A DNA stretch of 23,032 bases, taken from positions 1-23,032 of the forward strand of contig CAYZMP010000027.1 of assembly GCA_964479585.1 (NCBI GenBank), given 5' to 3'. This stretch comes from UBA6182 sp964479585 (lineage in GTDB: Bacteria > Bacillota_I > Bacilli_A > Erysipelotrichales > Erysipelotrichaceae). The translations under genes were made by a program, and so were the position numbers. Below the pieces are notes generated by a model. That model was not told the DNA's origin. It did not search any database and saw only the letters and a list, made by a program, of their open reading frames with translations. This document shows positions 8,186 through 14,945 of this stretch, piece by piece (within the stretch, counting starts at the first letter, position 1; every line of letters begins with the position of its first letter).

Positions 8186-8830
8186 ATGAAACTATTTATT
8201 GATACAGCCAATGTTAAAGACATTGAAAAAGCCAATGCCATGGGTGTTATTAGTGGTGTGACAACTAATCCATCATTGATTGCAAAAGAAGGTAGAGATT
8301 TTAAAGAAGTTGTTAAAGAAATTACTTCGATTGTTGATGGTCCTATTAGTGCTGAAGTAGTAAGTTTAGATGCACCAGGGATGATTGAAGAAGGGGTAGA
8401 ACTTGCGAAAATTCATCCTAATATTGTGGCCAAAATTCCAATGACAATCGAAGGATTAAAAGCAGTAAGTGCACTAAAAAAACAGGGGATTAAAACAAAC
8501 GTAACCTTAATTTTCACAGCCCAACAAGCACTCTTAGCCGCAAAAGCAGGTGCGAGTTATGTGTCTCCTTTTTTAGGAAGATTAGAAGATATAGGAGAAG
8601 ATGCAATGGCTATGTTAGCGGATATTGCTGAAATCTTTATGCTTCATGATATTGACTGTGAAATTATTGCGGCAAGTATTCGTAACCCATACCATGTGTT
8701 GTTATCGGCAAAAGCAGGAGCACACATTGCAACGGTTCCTTATGCTGTTATTGAAAAGATGACACAACACAAACTAACTGATGAAGGCATTGAAAAGTTT
8801 CTAAAAGATTGGGAAAGTGTTCCAAAATAA
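8186..8830 (+). CDS. talC: Transaldolase, TalC/FSA subfamily
   Basis: A 214-residue short transaldolase. The opening MKLFIDTANVKDIEKA, GVTTNPSLIAKEG and the Schiff-base Lys in VAKIPMT are conserved. Two positions separate transaldolases from fructose-6-phosphate aldolases in this subfamily: the residue in PISAEVV is Glu (FSA has Gln), and YVSPFLGRLED has Phe where E. coli FsaA has Tyr. Both favour true transaldolase activity (transfer of dihydroxyacetone between sedoheptulose-7-P and glyceraldehyde-3-P in the pentose phosphate pathway). It is preceded by AGAAAGGAAC and followed at once by a strong terminator. Confidence 0.93.
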   Translation: MKLFIDTANVKDIEKANAMGVISGVTTNPSLIAKEGRDFKEVVKEITSIVDGPISAEVVSLDAPGMIEEGVELAKIHPNIVAKIPMTIEGLKAVSALKKQGIKTNVTLIFTAQQALLAAKAGASYVSPFLGRLEDIGEDAMAMLADIAEIFMLHDIDCEIIAASIRNPYHVLLSAKAGAHIATVPYAVIEKMTQHKLTDEGIEKFLKDWESVPK

Positions 8831-8837
8831 GTTGTAT

Positions 8838-8861
8838 AAACCAGAGTAATCTGGTTTTTTT
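8838..8861 (+). terminator. Intrinsic terminator after transaldolase
   Basis: A perfect hairpin: AAACCAGA (8838-8845), loop GTAA, TCTGGTTT (8850-8857), running into seven T (8855-8861). Confidence 0.9.
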
Positions 8862-8917
8862 ATGCAGTTTCTTTGATGAACTTCTTATGTAAAGTAAGTG
8901 TTAGCAGACTATTAATC

Positions 8918-8956
8918 AAAAAATATAAAAAGGGGATATCCATTGGATACCCTTTT
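8918..8956 (-). terminator. Intrinsic terminator of the P-type ATPase gene
   Basis: On the minus strand AAAAGGGTATCC pairs with GGATATCCCCTTTT (one bulged base, short loop around 8942-8944), followed by a T-rich tract (plus 8918-8931 is A-rich). The rest of the gap 8862-8917 shows nothing recognisable. Confidence 0.75.
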
Positions 8957-8980
8957 GATATGTAATAAAAGCTTGATTAT

Positions 8981-11596
8981 TTATTGTTTAACTGAAATCC
9001 AATTCATTTTTTTAGCTAGTTCGACTGCAACTAAAGGTACAATAGACAGTCCAAAACCAATGATTGTTAGTGTTGGAGTTAAGATTGATAGTTGAAAGAT
9101 GGATGCAATTGCAGGTACAAACATTACTATCAACGTTAATGTAAAGGATATGATAAAGGCTTGATTGAGTTGCTTATTCTTAAAAAAGCCAATACTAAAT
9201 AATGAAAATTTTGATCGCATGTTGTATGAATGAAAGACTTGAGTCATGGCTAAAACGAAAAAGGCCATTGTGCGTGCAACGATTAGATCGTTATTGACTT
9301 GCCAACCGATATAAAACGCAGACAATGTTAATGTGGCAAACATGATTCCATACAATAAAATTTGAACAATGTATCCATTAGCGAAGATTCCTTCAGCTTT
9401 TGGCTTTGGTTTACGATTCATTATTGATTCTTCTGTAGGTTCAACCCCTAACGCAATCGCTGGCAAACTATCTGTAACTAAATTAATCCACAACAATTGC
9501 ATTGAAAGAAGAGGGGATACTTGCCAAAACACCATAGCTATTAGCACGGTAAATATTTCGCCAATGTTAGTCCCTAATAAGAAACCAACCACCTTTTTAA
9601 TGTTGTCGTAAATACTACGACCTTCTTTTACTGCTTTTACAATGGTCGCAAAGTTATCGTCCATTAATGTCATGTCGGACGCTTCTTTAGCCACATCAGT
9701 GCCTGTAATACCCATTGCACAACCAATGTCAGCTGCTTTTAATGCAGGAGCATCATTAACACCATCGCCTGTCATTGCTACCACTTCGTTGTGAGATTGC
9801 CAAGCTTTAACAATACGTATTTTATCAGAAGGCGACACTCTCGCAAACACGGAAATGTTTCTTATCTTTTCAAACAACTCATCATCATTCATGGCATTTA
9901 GTTCGCTACCTGTAATAGAAAGATCACCATCATTTAAAATATGCAACTGTTTTGCGATTGCTGATGCTGTCATTAAATGATCACCGGTAATCATAACCAC
10001 TTTAATACCTGCTTGTTGGCAAATGGCAATGGCATGTTTTGCTTCTTCTCTTGGAGGGTCAATCATCGCTACTAATCCAACAAATTGTAAGTCAACTTCA
10101 ATAGTTTCAGGTGTAATTGAATTAGGTAGTTCATCAATTGGTTTTATGGCAATAGCTAATACTCGCAGTGCTTGTTTAGACCACGTATTGACAATATCCT
10201 TAGTTTTATCATAATGAGTAAATGTGCTTATCTTTTCAATCTCATCAAAGGCACCTTTAACAATAACCATTAACTGACCATCCATATCAACAATCGTACT
10301 CATTAATTTTCGATCAGAATCAAAAGGTATTTTACCAACTCGAGGGTAAGCTAACTCTAAATCATTTTTAAATAATCCGTTGTTGTATGCTGCTGCAACA
10401 ATAGCAGTCTCTGTAGGATCCCCAACATGTTGTAAGGTTCCTTCACTATTTGAAACACTACCATCACTACATAATGTTCCATAAATTAATAGTTTTTTTG
10501 TTTCATCACTATTATCATTTGCAATATCTTCAATACCATCTGATGGTTCATGGTAGCTTTTTACTAAAGTCATTTGATTTTTTGTCAGTGTTCCAGTTTT
10601 ATCTGTACAAATAACACTAGCACTGCCTAATGTTTCAACCGCAGGCAAACGACGGATAACAGCTTTTTGTTTAACCATTTTTTGAACACCTAATGCTAAA
10701 ACAATCGTTACGATTGCAGGTAGTCCTTCAGGGATAGCCGCTACTGCTAAAGAAACACTAATCATAAATATTTCAATGAGAGGTAATCCACTAAAGAAAC
10801 CAATACCAAAAATAACCAAACACACTAATAGTGCTGCAAATCCTAAATATTTGCCTAAGATGGCAAGATGTTGTTGAAGGGGAGTGTTTCCTTGTTTTTC
10901 TTGAGATAGTAAGTGAGCAATCTTACCAATTTCAGTGTCCATCGCTGTGGCGACTACCACTGCGGTTGCTGATCCATAAACGATGGCACAACTAGCATAC
11001 ACCATGTTATGACGATCACCAATGGATGCATCACTAGCTACTACTTCAGTAGTATATTTTTCAGCCGCTACTGATTCTCCAGTAAGTGAGCTTTCATCAA
11101 CTTTAAGACTTGAACTTTCAATTAATCGAGCATCAGCTGCAATCACATCTCCTGCATCTAAAACAAGAATATCACCAATAACGACATTCTTTGCATCGAT
11201 AATTTTGCGTTGCCCTTCTCGAATCACTTTCACTTGTGGAGCACTCATTTTCTTAAGTGCATCAAGTGCTTTTTCTGCTTTGCTTTCTTGAACGACACCC
11301 ATAAGAGCGTTTAATAATACTATAATAACAATTAGTATTGGTTCAGTATAACCATGATTTTCATAAATGGCTACCACAAAGGATATTACCGCTGCAATGA
11401 GTAGAATAATAATTAAAACATCATTAAACTGCTCTAAAAAGCGCATAATCCATGTTTTCTTTTTTTCTTGAGTCAACACATTAAAACCATGCTCTTGTAA
11501 ACGCTGTTGGGCTTGTTGTTCTGTAAGTCCATCATTAACGTTGGTTTCAAGATGAGATTTAATCTCATCTATCGATAAAGTGTGATATTCTTTCAT
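8981..11596 (-). CDS. Calcium-type P-type ATPase (P2A, PMR1/SERCA-like)
   Basis: An 871-residue cation pump. In order: N-terminal cation-ATPase domain (1-60); actuator loop TGES (172-175); membrane helix 4 with PEGLP (289-293), the calcium-binding signature of P2A pumps; phosphorylation site DKTGTLT (332-338); nucleotide domain (KGAFDE, about 448); hinge GDGVNDAPAL (610-619); and helix 6 NLVTDSLPAIALG, whose Asn and Asp bind calcium. It probably exports Ca2+ (or Mn2+) from the cytosol. A TTG start at 11620 is possible in frame, but the ATG at 11596 is chosen: it has AGGTGA 6 nt upstream, and that ribosome site would lie inside the longer form. It is monocistronic, with its own promoter and terminator. 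Confidence 0.95.
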   Translation of the reverse strand: MKEYHTLSIDEIKSHLETNVNDGLTEQQAQQRLQEHGFNVLTQEKKKTWIMRFLEQFNDVLIIILLIAAVISFVVAIYENHGYTEPILIVIIVLLNALMGVVQESKAEKALDALKKMSAPQVKVIREGQRKIIDAKNVVIGDILVLDAGDVIAADARLIESSSLKVDESSLTGESVAAEKYTTEVVASDASIGDRHNMVYASCAIVYGSATAVVVATAMDTEIGKIAHLLSQEKQGNTPLQQHLAILGKYLGFAALLVCLVIFGIGFFSGLPLIEIFMISVSLAVAAIPEGLPAIVTIVLALGVQKMVKQKAVIRRLPAVETLGSASVICTDKTGTLTKNQMTLVKSYHEPSDGIEDIANDNSDETKKLLIYGTLCSDGSVSNSEGTLQHVGDPTETAIVAAAYNNGLFKNDLELAYPRVGKIPFDSDRKLMSTIVDMDGQLMVIVKGAFDEIEKISTFTHYDKTKDIVNTWSKQALRVLAIAIKPIDELPNSITPETIEVDLQFVGLVAMIDPPREEAKHAIAICQQAGIKVVMITGDHLMTASAIAKQLHILNDGDLSITGSELNAMNDDELFEKIRNISVFARVSPSDKIRIVKAWQSHNEVVAMTGDGVNDAPALKAADIGCAMGITGTDVAKEASDMTLMDDNFATIVKAVKEGRSIYDNIKKVVGFLLGTNIGEIFTVLIAMVFWQVSPLLSMQLLWINLVTDSLPAIALGVEPTEESIMNRKPKPKAEGIFANGYIVQILLYGIMFATLTLSAFYIGWQVNNDLIVARTMAFFVLAMTQVFHSYNMRSKFSLFSIGFFKNKQLNQAFIISFTLTLIVMFVPAIASIFQLSILTPTLTIIGFGLSIVPLVAVELAKKMNWISVKQ

Positions 11597-11622
11597 AATT
11601 TCACCTGTTTCTAACAACACAA

Positions 11623-11651
11623 ATTATATCACTTTCACACATTAAGTCGAA
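11623..11651 (-). promoter_or_regulatory. Promoter of the P-type ATPase gene
   Basis: On the minus strand TTCGAC (11646-11651), a 17-bp spacer, then TGATATAAT, an extended -10 with TATAAT at 11623-11628. The expected start point lies about 20 nt before the ATG at 11596, leaving room for the AGGTGA ribosome site. Confidence 0.75.
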
Positions 11652-11652
11652 T

Positions 11653-11673
11653 AAAAAAAACGGGAGTACCCGT
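11653..11673 (-). terminator. Intrinsic terminator of the wrbA-like gene
   Basis: On the minus strand ACGGG, loop TACT, CCCGT (11660-11673), followed by eight T (plus 11653-11660). It sits 10 bp after the quinone reductase stop and directly abuts the -35 box of the ATPase promoter. Confidence 0.88.
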
Positions 11674-11682
11674 CTTTTAAAC

Positions 11683-12285
11683 TTAATTTTTAAATGTGGT
11701 TGTAACATCCAACAAACGTTTGGTTTGTGCTGCAACCGATGCTGATACATCACTTAACATGTTTCCTTGTTGATCAACAGAAACACTCACTCCATAAGGG
11801 TTTCCACCACTTGTAAAGTATACTGGATCTGTGTAACCAGGTGTTACAACAATAGCTCCCCAGTGATACATTGTTGTATAGAAATTCAATATCGTCGCTT
11901 CCTGACCACCATTAGGATTTTGAGCTGAACTCATAGCACTAACAAATTTATTGACTAATTCTCCATTTGCCCACAATCCACCTTGAATATCTAAAAATTG
12001 TTTCATTTGTGAAGGCATGTTTCCAAAACGAGATGGCATGCTAAACAGTATTGCATCTGCCCATTGTAAATCAGCCGATGTTGCTACTGGAATATCCTTG
12101 CTTGCTTCCATGGTTGCTTTCCATGCTGGTTGTCCATCAATCACTTTTTGTGGAGCAAGTTCTTGTACTTGTAATAATCGTACTTCAGCACCTTCTTTTT
12201 CTGCTGCTTCTTTAGCCCACTTGGCTAATTGTAAATTGGTACCATATGCACTGTAATAAATAACTGCTAATTTAGTTTTATTCAT
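11683..12285 (-). CDS. wrbA: NAD(P)H:quinone oxidoreductase, WrbA family
   Basis: A 200-residue flavodoxin-fold enzyme of the type IV quinone reductase (WrbA) family. Seen are the FMN-phosphate loop region AVIYYSAYGTNLQLAKW, the FSMPSRFGNMPSQMKQFLD loop, and the C-terminal half FVSAMSSAQNPNGGQEATI and GYTDPVYFTSGGNPYGVS. It performs two-electron reduction of quinones, avoiding semiquinone radicals. It is preceded by a strong AGGAGG site, a TATAAT promoter and a TACT-N7-AGTA palindrome, the recognition pattern of the quinone sensor YodB. The next gene upstream encodes a YodB-like HxlR protein, so expression is probably induced by quinones or diamide-type thiol stress. Confidence 0.93.
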   Translation of the reverse strand: MNKTKLAVIYYSAYGTNLQLAKWAKEAAEKEGAEVRLLQVQELAPQKVIDGQPAWKATMEASKDIPVATSADLQWADAILFSMPSRFGNMPSQMKQFLDIQGGLWANGELVNKFVSAMSSAQNPNGGQEATILNFYTTMYHWGAIVVTPGYTDPVYFTSGGNPYGVSVSVDQQGNMLSDVSASVAAQTKRLLDVTTTFKN

Positions 12286-12298
12286 TGTATCCTCCTGT

Positions 12299-12315
12299 TT
12301 ACTTACTAAAAGTAA
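12299..12315. promoter_or_regulatory. YodB-box-like operator upstream of wrbA
   Basis: TTACT at 12299-12303 and AGTAA at 12311-12315 form TTACT-N7-AGTAA, which contains the TACT-N7-AGTA pattern described for the HxlR-family repressors YodB and CatR of Bacillus subtilis. It lies between the predicted start point and the ribosome site of the quinone reductase gene, a position suited to repression. Confidence 0.65.
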
Positions 12316-12323
12316 CTAGATAC

Positions 12324-12352
12324 ATTATAAAAAAAGAACATCCCTTAAACAA
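12324..12352 (-). promoter_or_regulatory. Promoter of the wrbA-like gene
   Basis: On the minus strand TTGTTT (12347-12352), 17 bp, TATAAT (12324-12329). The whole promoter lies inside the terminator hairpin of the upstream regulator gene: the -35 is in its loop and the -10 overlaps its T tract. Confidence 0.72.
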
Positions 12353-12379
12353 GACATATGCTCATTACTGTGGATGTTC
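12329..12379 (-). terminator. Intrinsic terminator of the HxlR gene
   Basis: On the minus strand GAACATCC (plus 12372-12379) pairs with GGATGTTC (plus 12336-12343), an 8-bp perfect stem with a 28-nt loop, followed by seven T (12329-12335). The left arm lies in the last codons of the HxlR gene. Confidence 0.65.
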
Positions 12380-12661
12380 AATTACCCATTGTCTTAAATC
12401 TTCCATTGCTTGATCTAAATGCTTACCTTTTTCACTTAACATATAATGCTGATCACTTTTAATAATCAAACCATGACTTGATAAAAGTTTCAATCGCTCT
12501 GTTAGCATCTTTCCACTTATGTTTGGAATGAGTTGTTCTAACTCTTTAAAACGTTTAGGACCATGAAGCAATGCATGCAAAATCAAACCATTCCAGCGTT
12601 GGCCTAAAATAGAAAATGCCTGTTCAATTTTATCGCAGTATGCTTCACTTGGTTGCTTCAT
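12365..12661 (-). CDS. HxlR-family redox-sensing repressor, YodB-like
   Basis: A 98-residue winged-helix protein of the HxlR family. Residues 9-45 (CDKIEQAFSILGQRWNGLIL and the following HGPKRFKEL) closely resemble YodB of B. subtilis, including Cys9 at the place of the redox-sensing Cys6 of YodB, which is modified by quinones or forms intersubunit disulfides. It is the only cysteine in the protein. The wing is around KLLSSHGLIIKSDQHYMLSEKG. The quinone reductase gene immediately downstream carries a YodB-type box, so that gene is the probable target. The gene has no visible ribosome site; an extended -10 lies 6 nt before the ATG, suggesting a leaderless mRNA. Confidence 0.9.
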   Translation of the reverse strand: MKQPSEAYCDKIEQAFSILGQRWNGLILHALLHGPKRFKELEQLIPNISGKMLTERLKLLSSHGLIIKSDQHYMLSEKGKHLDQAMEDLRQWVIEHPQ

Positions 12662-12667
12662 GCTTTT

Positions 12668-12676
12668 ATTATATCA
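12668..12676 (-). promoter_or_regulatory. Extended -10 promoter of the HxlR gene (leaderless)
   Basis: The minus strand reads TGATATAAT, with TATAAT at 12668-12673. Six bases (AAAAGC) separate it from the ATG at 12661, so the usual start point at the seventh base falls on the A of the start codon. No clear -35 and no purine-rich ribosome site is present. Confidence 0.62.
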
Positions 12677-12684
12677 TAAGATAC

Positions 12685-13176
12685 TTAATCATCCACTGAC
12701 CATAACCCAAGTTTGTTTTCTTGCGCTTGTTTTTCGATGTTTCTTAGTTGATTTGTGTATTTATAATCATCGTACACGTAAGCTATTTTTGCATATCCAC
12801 TTTCTAAAAGATGTTGTTGAATGAGTGTGTCATCCACCCAAATCCAACCTAAGACTCGATTGTAGTTATCTAATGTCGCATTTTTATCCATTTCAAGCAT
12901 TATATTGTCACTGTTTGATAATAGTGAACAAGTTAAGTTAGCAGCTTCATCGTAATAAGTTTGATTTCTCTCAGGAGCATCTACTACTAAAAAGCGTACA
13001 GTTTCTAATGTGTTATCTATGTCAAATATTGCAGTATCACCATCAATACATTCATGCAACGCAACATCTATTTTAGAGTTTTCAAAAGCAGGAACTAGCA
13101 CAAAATGATACAAAACATACAGTAAGATAAGAATAGCTATTTGTATCATGTTTTTAAGTTTTAATATTTTTTTCAT
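12685..13176 (-). CDS. Staphylococcal nuclease-like (thermonuclease) protein, membrane-anchored
   Basis: A 163-residue SNase-fold protein. Residues about 11-27 (IQIAILILLYVLYHFVL) form an uncleaved-looking membrane anchor or signal segment with no lipobox. The nuclease domain (about 40-160) has DGDTAIFDI, FLVVDAPERNQTYYDEAA and NYNRVLGWIWVDDTLIQQHLL; these give the catalytic Arg (in VRFLVVDAPE), Glu (in YYDEAA) and second Arg (in NRVLGW) of staphylococcal nuclease, plus the calcium Asp residues. It would cut DNA or RNA at the cell surface in a Ca2+-dependent way. It has no visible ribosome site and probably uses a leaderless start. Confidence 0.88.
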   Translation of the reverse strand: MKKILKLKNMIQIAILILLYVLYHFVLVPAFENSKIDVALHECIDGDTAIFDIDNTLETVRFLVVDAPERNQTYYDEAANLTCSLLSNSDNIMLEMDKNATLDNYNRVLGWIWVDDTLIQQHLLESGYAKIAYVYDDYKYTNQLRNIEKQAQENKLGLWSVDD

Positions 13177-13182
13177 GTTGAT

Positions 13183-13191
13183 ATTATACCA
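13183..13191 (-). promoter_or_regulatory. Extended -10 promoter of the nuclease gene (leaderless)
   Basis: The minus strand reads TGGTATAAT, with TATAAT at 13183-13188, followed by six bases (ATCAAC) and the ATG at 13176. The geometry is identical to the HxlR promoter, with no ribosome site in the gap. Confidence 0.62.
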
Positions 13192-13196
13192 AAAAG

Positions 13197-13237
13197 AAAA
13201 AATGATTGCTTGCTATGTTAATCATAAGCAAATCATT
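13197..13237 (-). terminator. Intrinsic terminator of the acetyltransferase gene
   Basis: AATGATT (13201-13207) plus GCTT (13208-13211) pair with AAGC (13226-13229) and AATCATT (13231-13237), with one bulged A. On the minus strand the stem runs into a T tract (plus A run 13197-13202) that continues into the promoter of the next gene. Confidence 0.72.
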
Positions 13238-13238
13238 G

Positions 13239-13748
13239 TTATTGCTGCTTCAGTATCTTTTGATAGGCTAATCGCTTTGCGATTTTATTGATGTAAACAA
13301 CACCACAATACTCAAACTGTTGTTTTTCTAAAAATCGACGCATCGCTTTGTTGTCAGGGTGTGTATCGATACGAATATTGTATCGATGATGTTGCAATGC
13401 ATAATGAAATGCTTGCTTCATCATGTTTAAGGCAACACCGGAGTTTTTAAACTCGTTTTTTATCGCAATACGATGAATGGTTAAATAGGGTTCATCATTT
13501 AACCATTGACCATTTTCAATGATGTCATAATCGACATCTTTATCAAGGATGAGTGCCATAGTGCCAACAACTTGATCATGACACTCATACACAAAAGAAA
13601 CCCCATTATTTATATCATTAATAATGGACTGACGATTAGGGTAGTTGTTTTGCCATTGATCAATGTGTTGGGCTTTTAAATAAGCAATCGCTTCATTAAT
13701 GATTAAGAGAATATCATTGACATCCTGTTTAGTTGCTTTTCTTAACAT
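13239..13748 (-). CDS. GNAT-family N-acetyltransferase
   Basis: A 169-residue acyltransferase of the GNAT superfamily. It starts MLRKATKQDVNDILLIINEAIAYL, has the central beta strands VSFVYECHDQVVGTMALI, then LTIHRIAIKNEFKNSGVALNMMKQAFHYA. In that last stretch IHRIAI is motif A strand beta-4, and the acetyl-CoA loop is a relaxed version of Q/RxxGxG/A. The C-terminal RIDTHPDNKAMRRFLEKQQFEYCG is motif B. The acceptor is unknown; members of this group often modify small amines, antibiotics or protein N-termini. AAGGTGA precedes the ATG. It is transcribed away from the lipoprotein operon. Confidence 0.87.
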   Translation of the reverse strand: MLRKATKQDVNDILLIINEAIAYLKAQHIDQWQNNYPNRQSIINDINNGVSFVYECHDQVVGTMALILDKDVDYDIIENGQWLNDEPYLTIHRIAIKNEFKNSGVALNMMKQAFHYALQHHRYNIRIDTHPDNKAMRRFLEKQQFEYCGVVYINKIAKRLAYQKILKQQ

Positions 13749-13772
13749 AAGTTCACCTTTTTGTACAAATGT

Positions 13773-13781
13773 ATTCTATCA
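13773..13781 (-). promoter_or_regulatory. Extended -10 promoter of the acetyltransferase gene
   Basis: The minus strand reads TGATAGAAT, a TG-extended -10 with TAGAAT at 13773-13778, about 24 nt before the ATG at 13748. No good -35 is visible. Confidence 0.5.
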
Positions 13782-13809
13782 TATGGATGTAAAAATAGTT
13801 GGAATTATT

Positions 13810-13838
13810 TTGTAATTATTCTCACAATACGATATGAT
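13810..13838 (+). promoter_or_regulatory. Promoter of the lipoprotein operon
   Basis: TTGTAA (13810-13815), 17 bp, TATGAT (13833-13838). Transcription would begin near 13845, leaving about 130 nt of untranslated leader before the ATG at 13978. Confidence 0.7.
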
Positions 13839-13854
13839 AAAGACAAGAGATCCG

Positions 13855-13962
13855 AGTTAGATTACCTAATCATGGTTACTAACCGTTGGGTATTGTTGGA
13901 AACGACAATGCCTCCCAGTGTGGAAAGGATACAAGTTCCTTTCCATGTTGGTAAGGTTTTTT
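13855..13962 (+). ncRNA. Structured 5' leader, candidate cis-regulatory RNA
   Basis: The leader of the lipoprotein operon is compactly folded. Hairpin A is GGTATTGTTG (13889-13898), a GAAA tetraloop (13899-13902) and CGACAATGCC (13903-13912): 10 bp with two wobbles. Hairpin B follows almost at once: 13915-13929 pairs with 13937-13951 over 15 bp (three G-U pairs), loop TACAAGT. Two bases separate the helices. A weak closing pair AACC (13881-13884) with GGTT (13955-13958) competes with a local GGTT/AACC hairpin (13874-13884). Six T at 13957-13962 follow, then a ribosome site AGGAGGG (13968-13974). I could not match it to any riboswitch consensus I know, including the FMN (RFN) element. Confidence 0.6.
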
Positions 13963-13977
13963 ATTTCAGGAGGGAAC

Positions 13978-14448
13978 ATGAAAAAATCATGGAGTAAAGC
14001 ATGTGTAGTTTTGTGTGGACTAGTATTACTTTTTGGCTGTTCAACAACAGCACAACCACACTTAGAAGAAGACATATCATTAGAGATTTCAGGCAGTGTA
14101 TCACAGACATTAACAAGTGCCGACTTTAACAAAATGGATTGGACAGAAGTAGATATCCCACGTACAAGTAAAGACACAGAGTTTGTGGTTAAAGCCAAGG
14201 GAATACTACTAAGTGAAGTATTGGACTATGTTCAAGTTGATACAGTGAGTGGTTTAGCACTAACTGCTCAAGATGGTTACTCTCAAGCATATGATCAACA
14301 GATGCTAGAAGAACAACAAAACATTCTGGTATTCTTTGATGATGGTGAATTATTGGATGAAGACAGTGGTCCAATTTGGTTAATTGCCCCTAATTTACCA
14401 AACAACATGTCCATTAAACAGTTAATTAAGATTGAACTAGTACCATGA
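13978..14448 (+). CDS. Lipoprotein with one copy of the operon's repeated domain (first in chain)
   Basis: A 156-residue surface lipoprotein. The signal peptide ends LLFGC, with Cys21 the lipid anchor. The mature part carries one copy of a domain that recurs through the operon: a GxxLxEVL helix (KGILLSEVLDYV), LTAQDGYSQAY, SGPIWLIAPNLPNNM and a closing LIKIELVP. The layout resembles the core of oxidoreductase molybdopterin-binding (sulfite-oxidase-like) domains, but the cofactor-ligating cysteine is absent, so cofactor binding is doubtful. The start at 13978 is chosen because AGGAGGG lies just upstream and the signal peptide begins there; the longer open frame from 13918 would run through the RNA leader. 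It overlaps the next gene by ATGA. Confidence 0.82.
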   Translation: MKKSWSKACVVLCGLVLLFGCSTTAQPHLEEDISLEISGSVSQTLTSADFNKMDWTEVDIPRTSKDTEFVVKAKGILLSEVLDYVQVDTVSGLALTAQDGYSQAYDQQMLEEQQNILVFFDDGELLDEDSGPIWLIAPNLPNNMSIKQLIKIELVP

Positions 14449-14945
14449 GAAAATTTGTTGGTTTAGCTTTTGTTTTCTTGTTGTTTTTGGGGGCATGTCA
14501 ACAACCATCTGATGGTGATAATCAAATCAATGATAACGATGTAATATTAACGATTGTTAGTGAAAATGATGAGCACACATTAACACTTACAGAAATTATC
14601 AATAATTATACAAAAGTTGATTTTCAAGCGAATATTAAATCAAGTGGTAATGATCCAGTTCTTACTGATTTTGGTGGTGTAAAACTTAAAGAAATACTCA
14701 CTGACTTAAACATTGACTTAGACAATCAACAGGTTGTCTTTAAATCTGAAGATGGTTATCAAACCATGGTTTCAGCTCAAGATGTGTTAATGGATGATAA
14801 TGTGTATGTAGTGTTTGAGCGAAACTTTGAGCGTACAACATCTGCAGATCAAGGGGGAAGTGGTCCATTAGAAATAGTCATTGCACAAGATCCTTTTAGT
14901 CAACGTTGGAACAAACACTTAATTGAGATTGAAATCACACCATGA
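14445..14945 (+). CDS. Lipoprotein with repeated domain (second in chain)
   Basis: A 166-residue lipoprotein, lipobox LGAC (Cys18). The mature domain follows the same plan as its upstream neighbour: GGVKLKEILTDL, FKSEDGYQTMVSAQDVL, VYVVFERN, SGPLEIVIAQDPFSQRWNKHL and a closing IEIEITP. This matches the sulfite-oxidase-like molybdopterin-domain layout without a ligand cysteine. Both ends overlap neighbours by 4 bp, so translation depends on re-initiation from the gene before. It probably sits on the outer membrane face beside the other four lipoproteins. Function unknown. Confidence 0.82.
   Translation: MRKFVGLAFVFLLFLGACQQPSDGDNQINDNDVILTIVSENDEHTLTLTEIINNYTKVDFQANIKSSGNDPVLTDFGGVKLKEILTDLNIDLDNQQVVFKSEDGYQTMVSAQDVLMDDNVYVVFERNFERTTSADQGGSGPLEIVIAQDPFSQRWNKHLIEIEITP

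Noticed and set aside
9369..11291. Plus-strand open frames opposite the P-type ATPase
   Set aside because: They are antisense shadows of a conserved gene, with no ribosome sites or recognisable domains.
11597..11620. TTG start eight codons upstream for the P-type ATPase
   Set aside because: The AGGTGA ribosome site lies within that stretch and the TATAAT lies only 2 bp ahead of the TTG.
13850..13960. tRNA, SRP RNA or FMN riboswitch in the leader
   Set aside because: No cloverleaf or T-loop, no GGAAGG..AGCAGCC-type SRP loop, and no RFN conserved blocks were found.
13918..13977. N-terminal extension of the first lipoprotein
   Set aside because: The lipoprotein signal begins at 13978 with AGGAGGG just upstream; the extension is translated hairpin sequence.
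13761..13997. 78-residue open frame across the leader of the lipoprotein operon
   Set aside because: It has no ribosome site, starts upstream of the predicted promoter, runs through the RNA hairpins and overlaps the real start at 13978.
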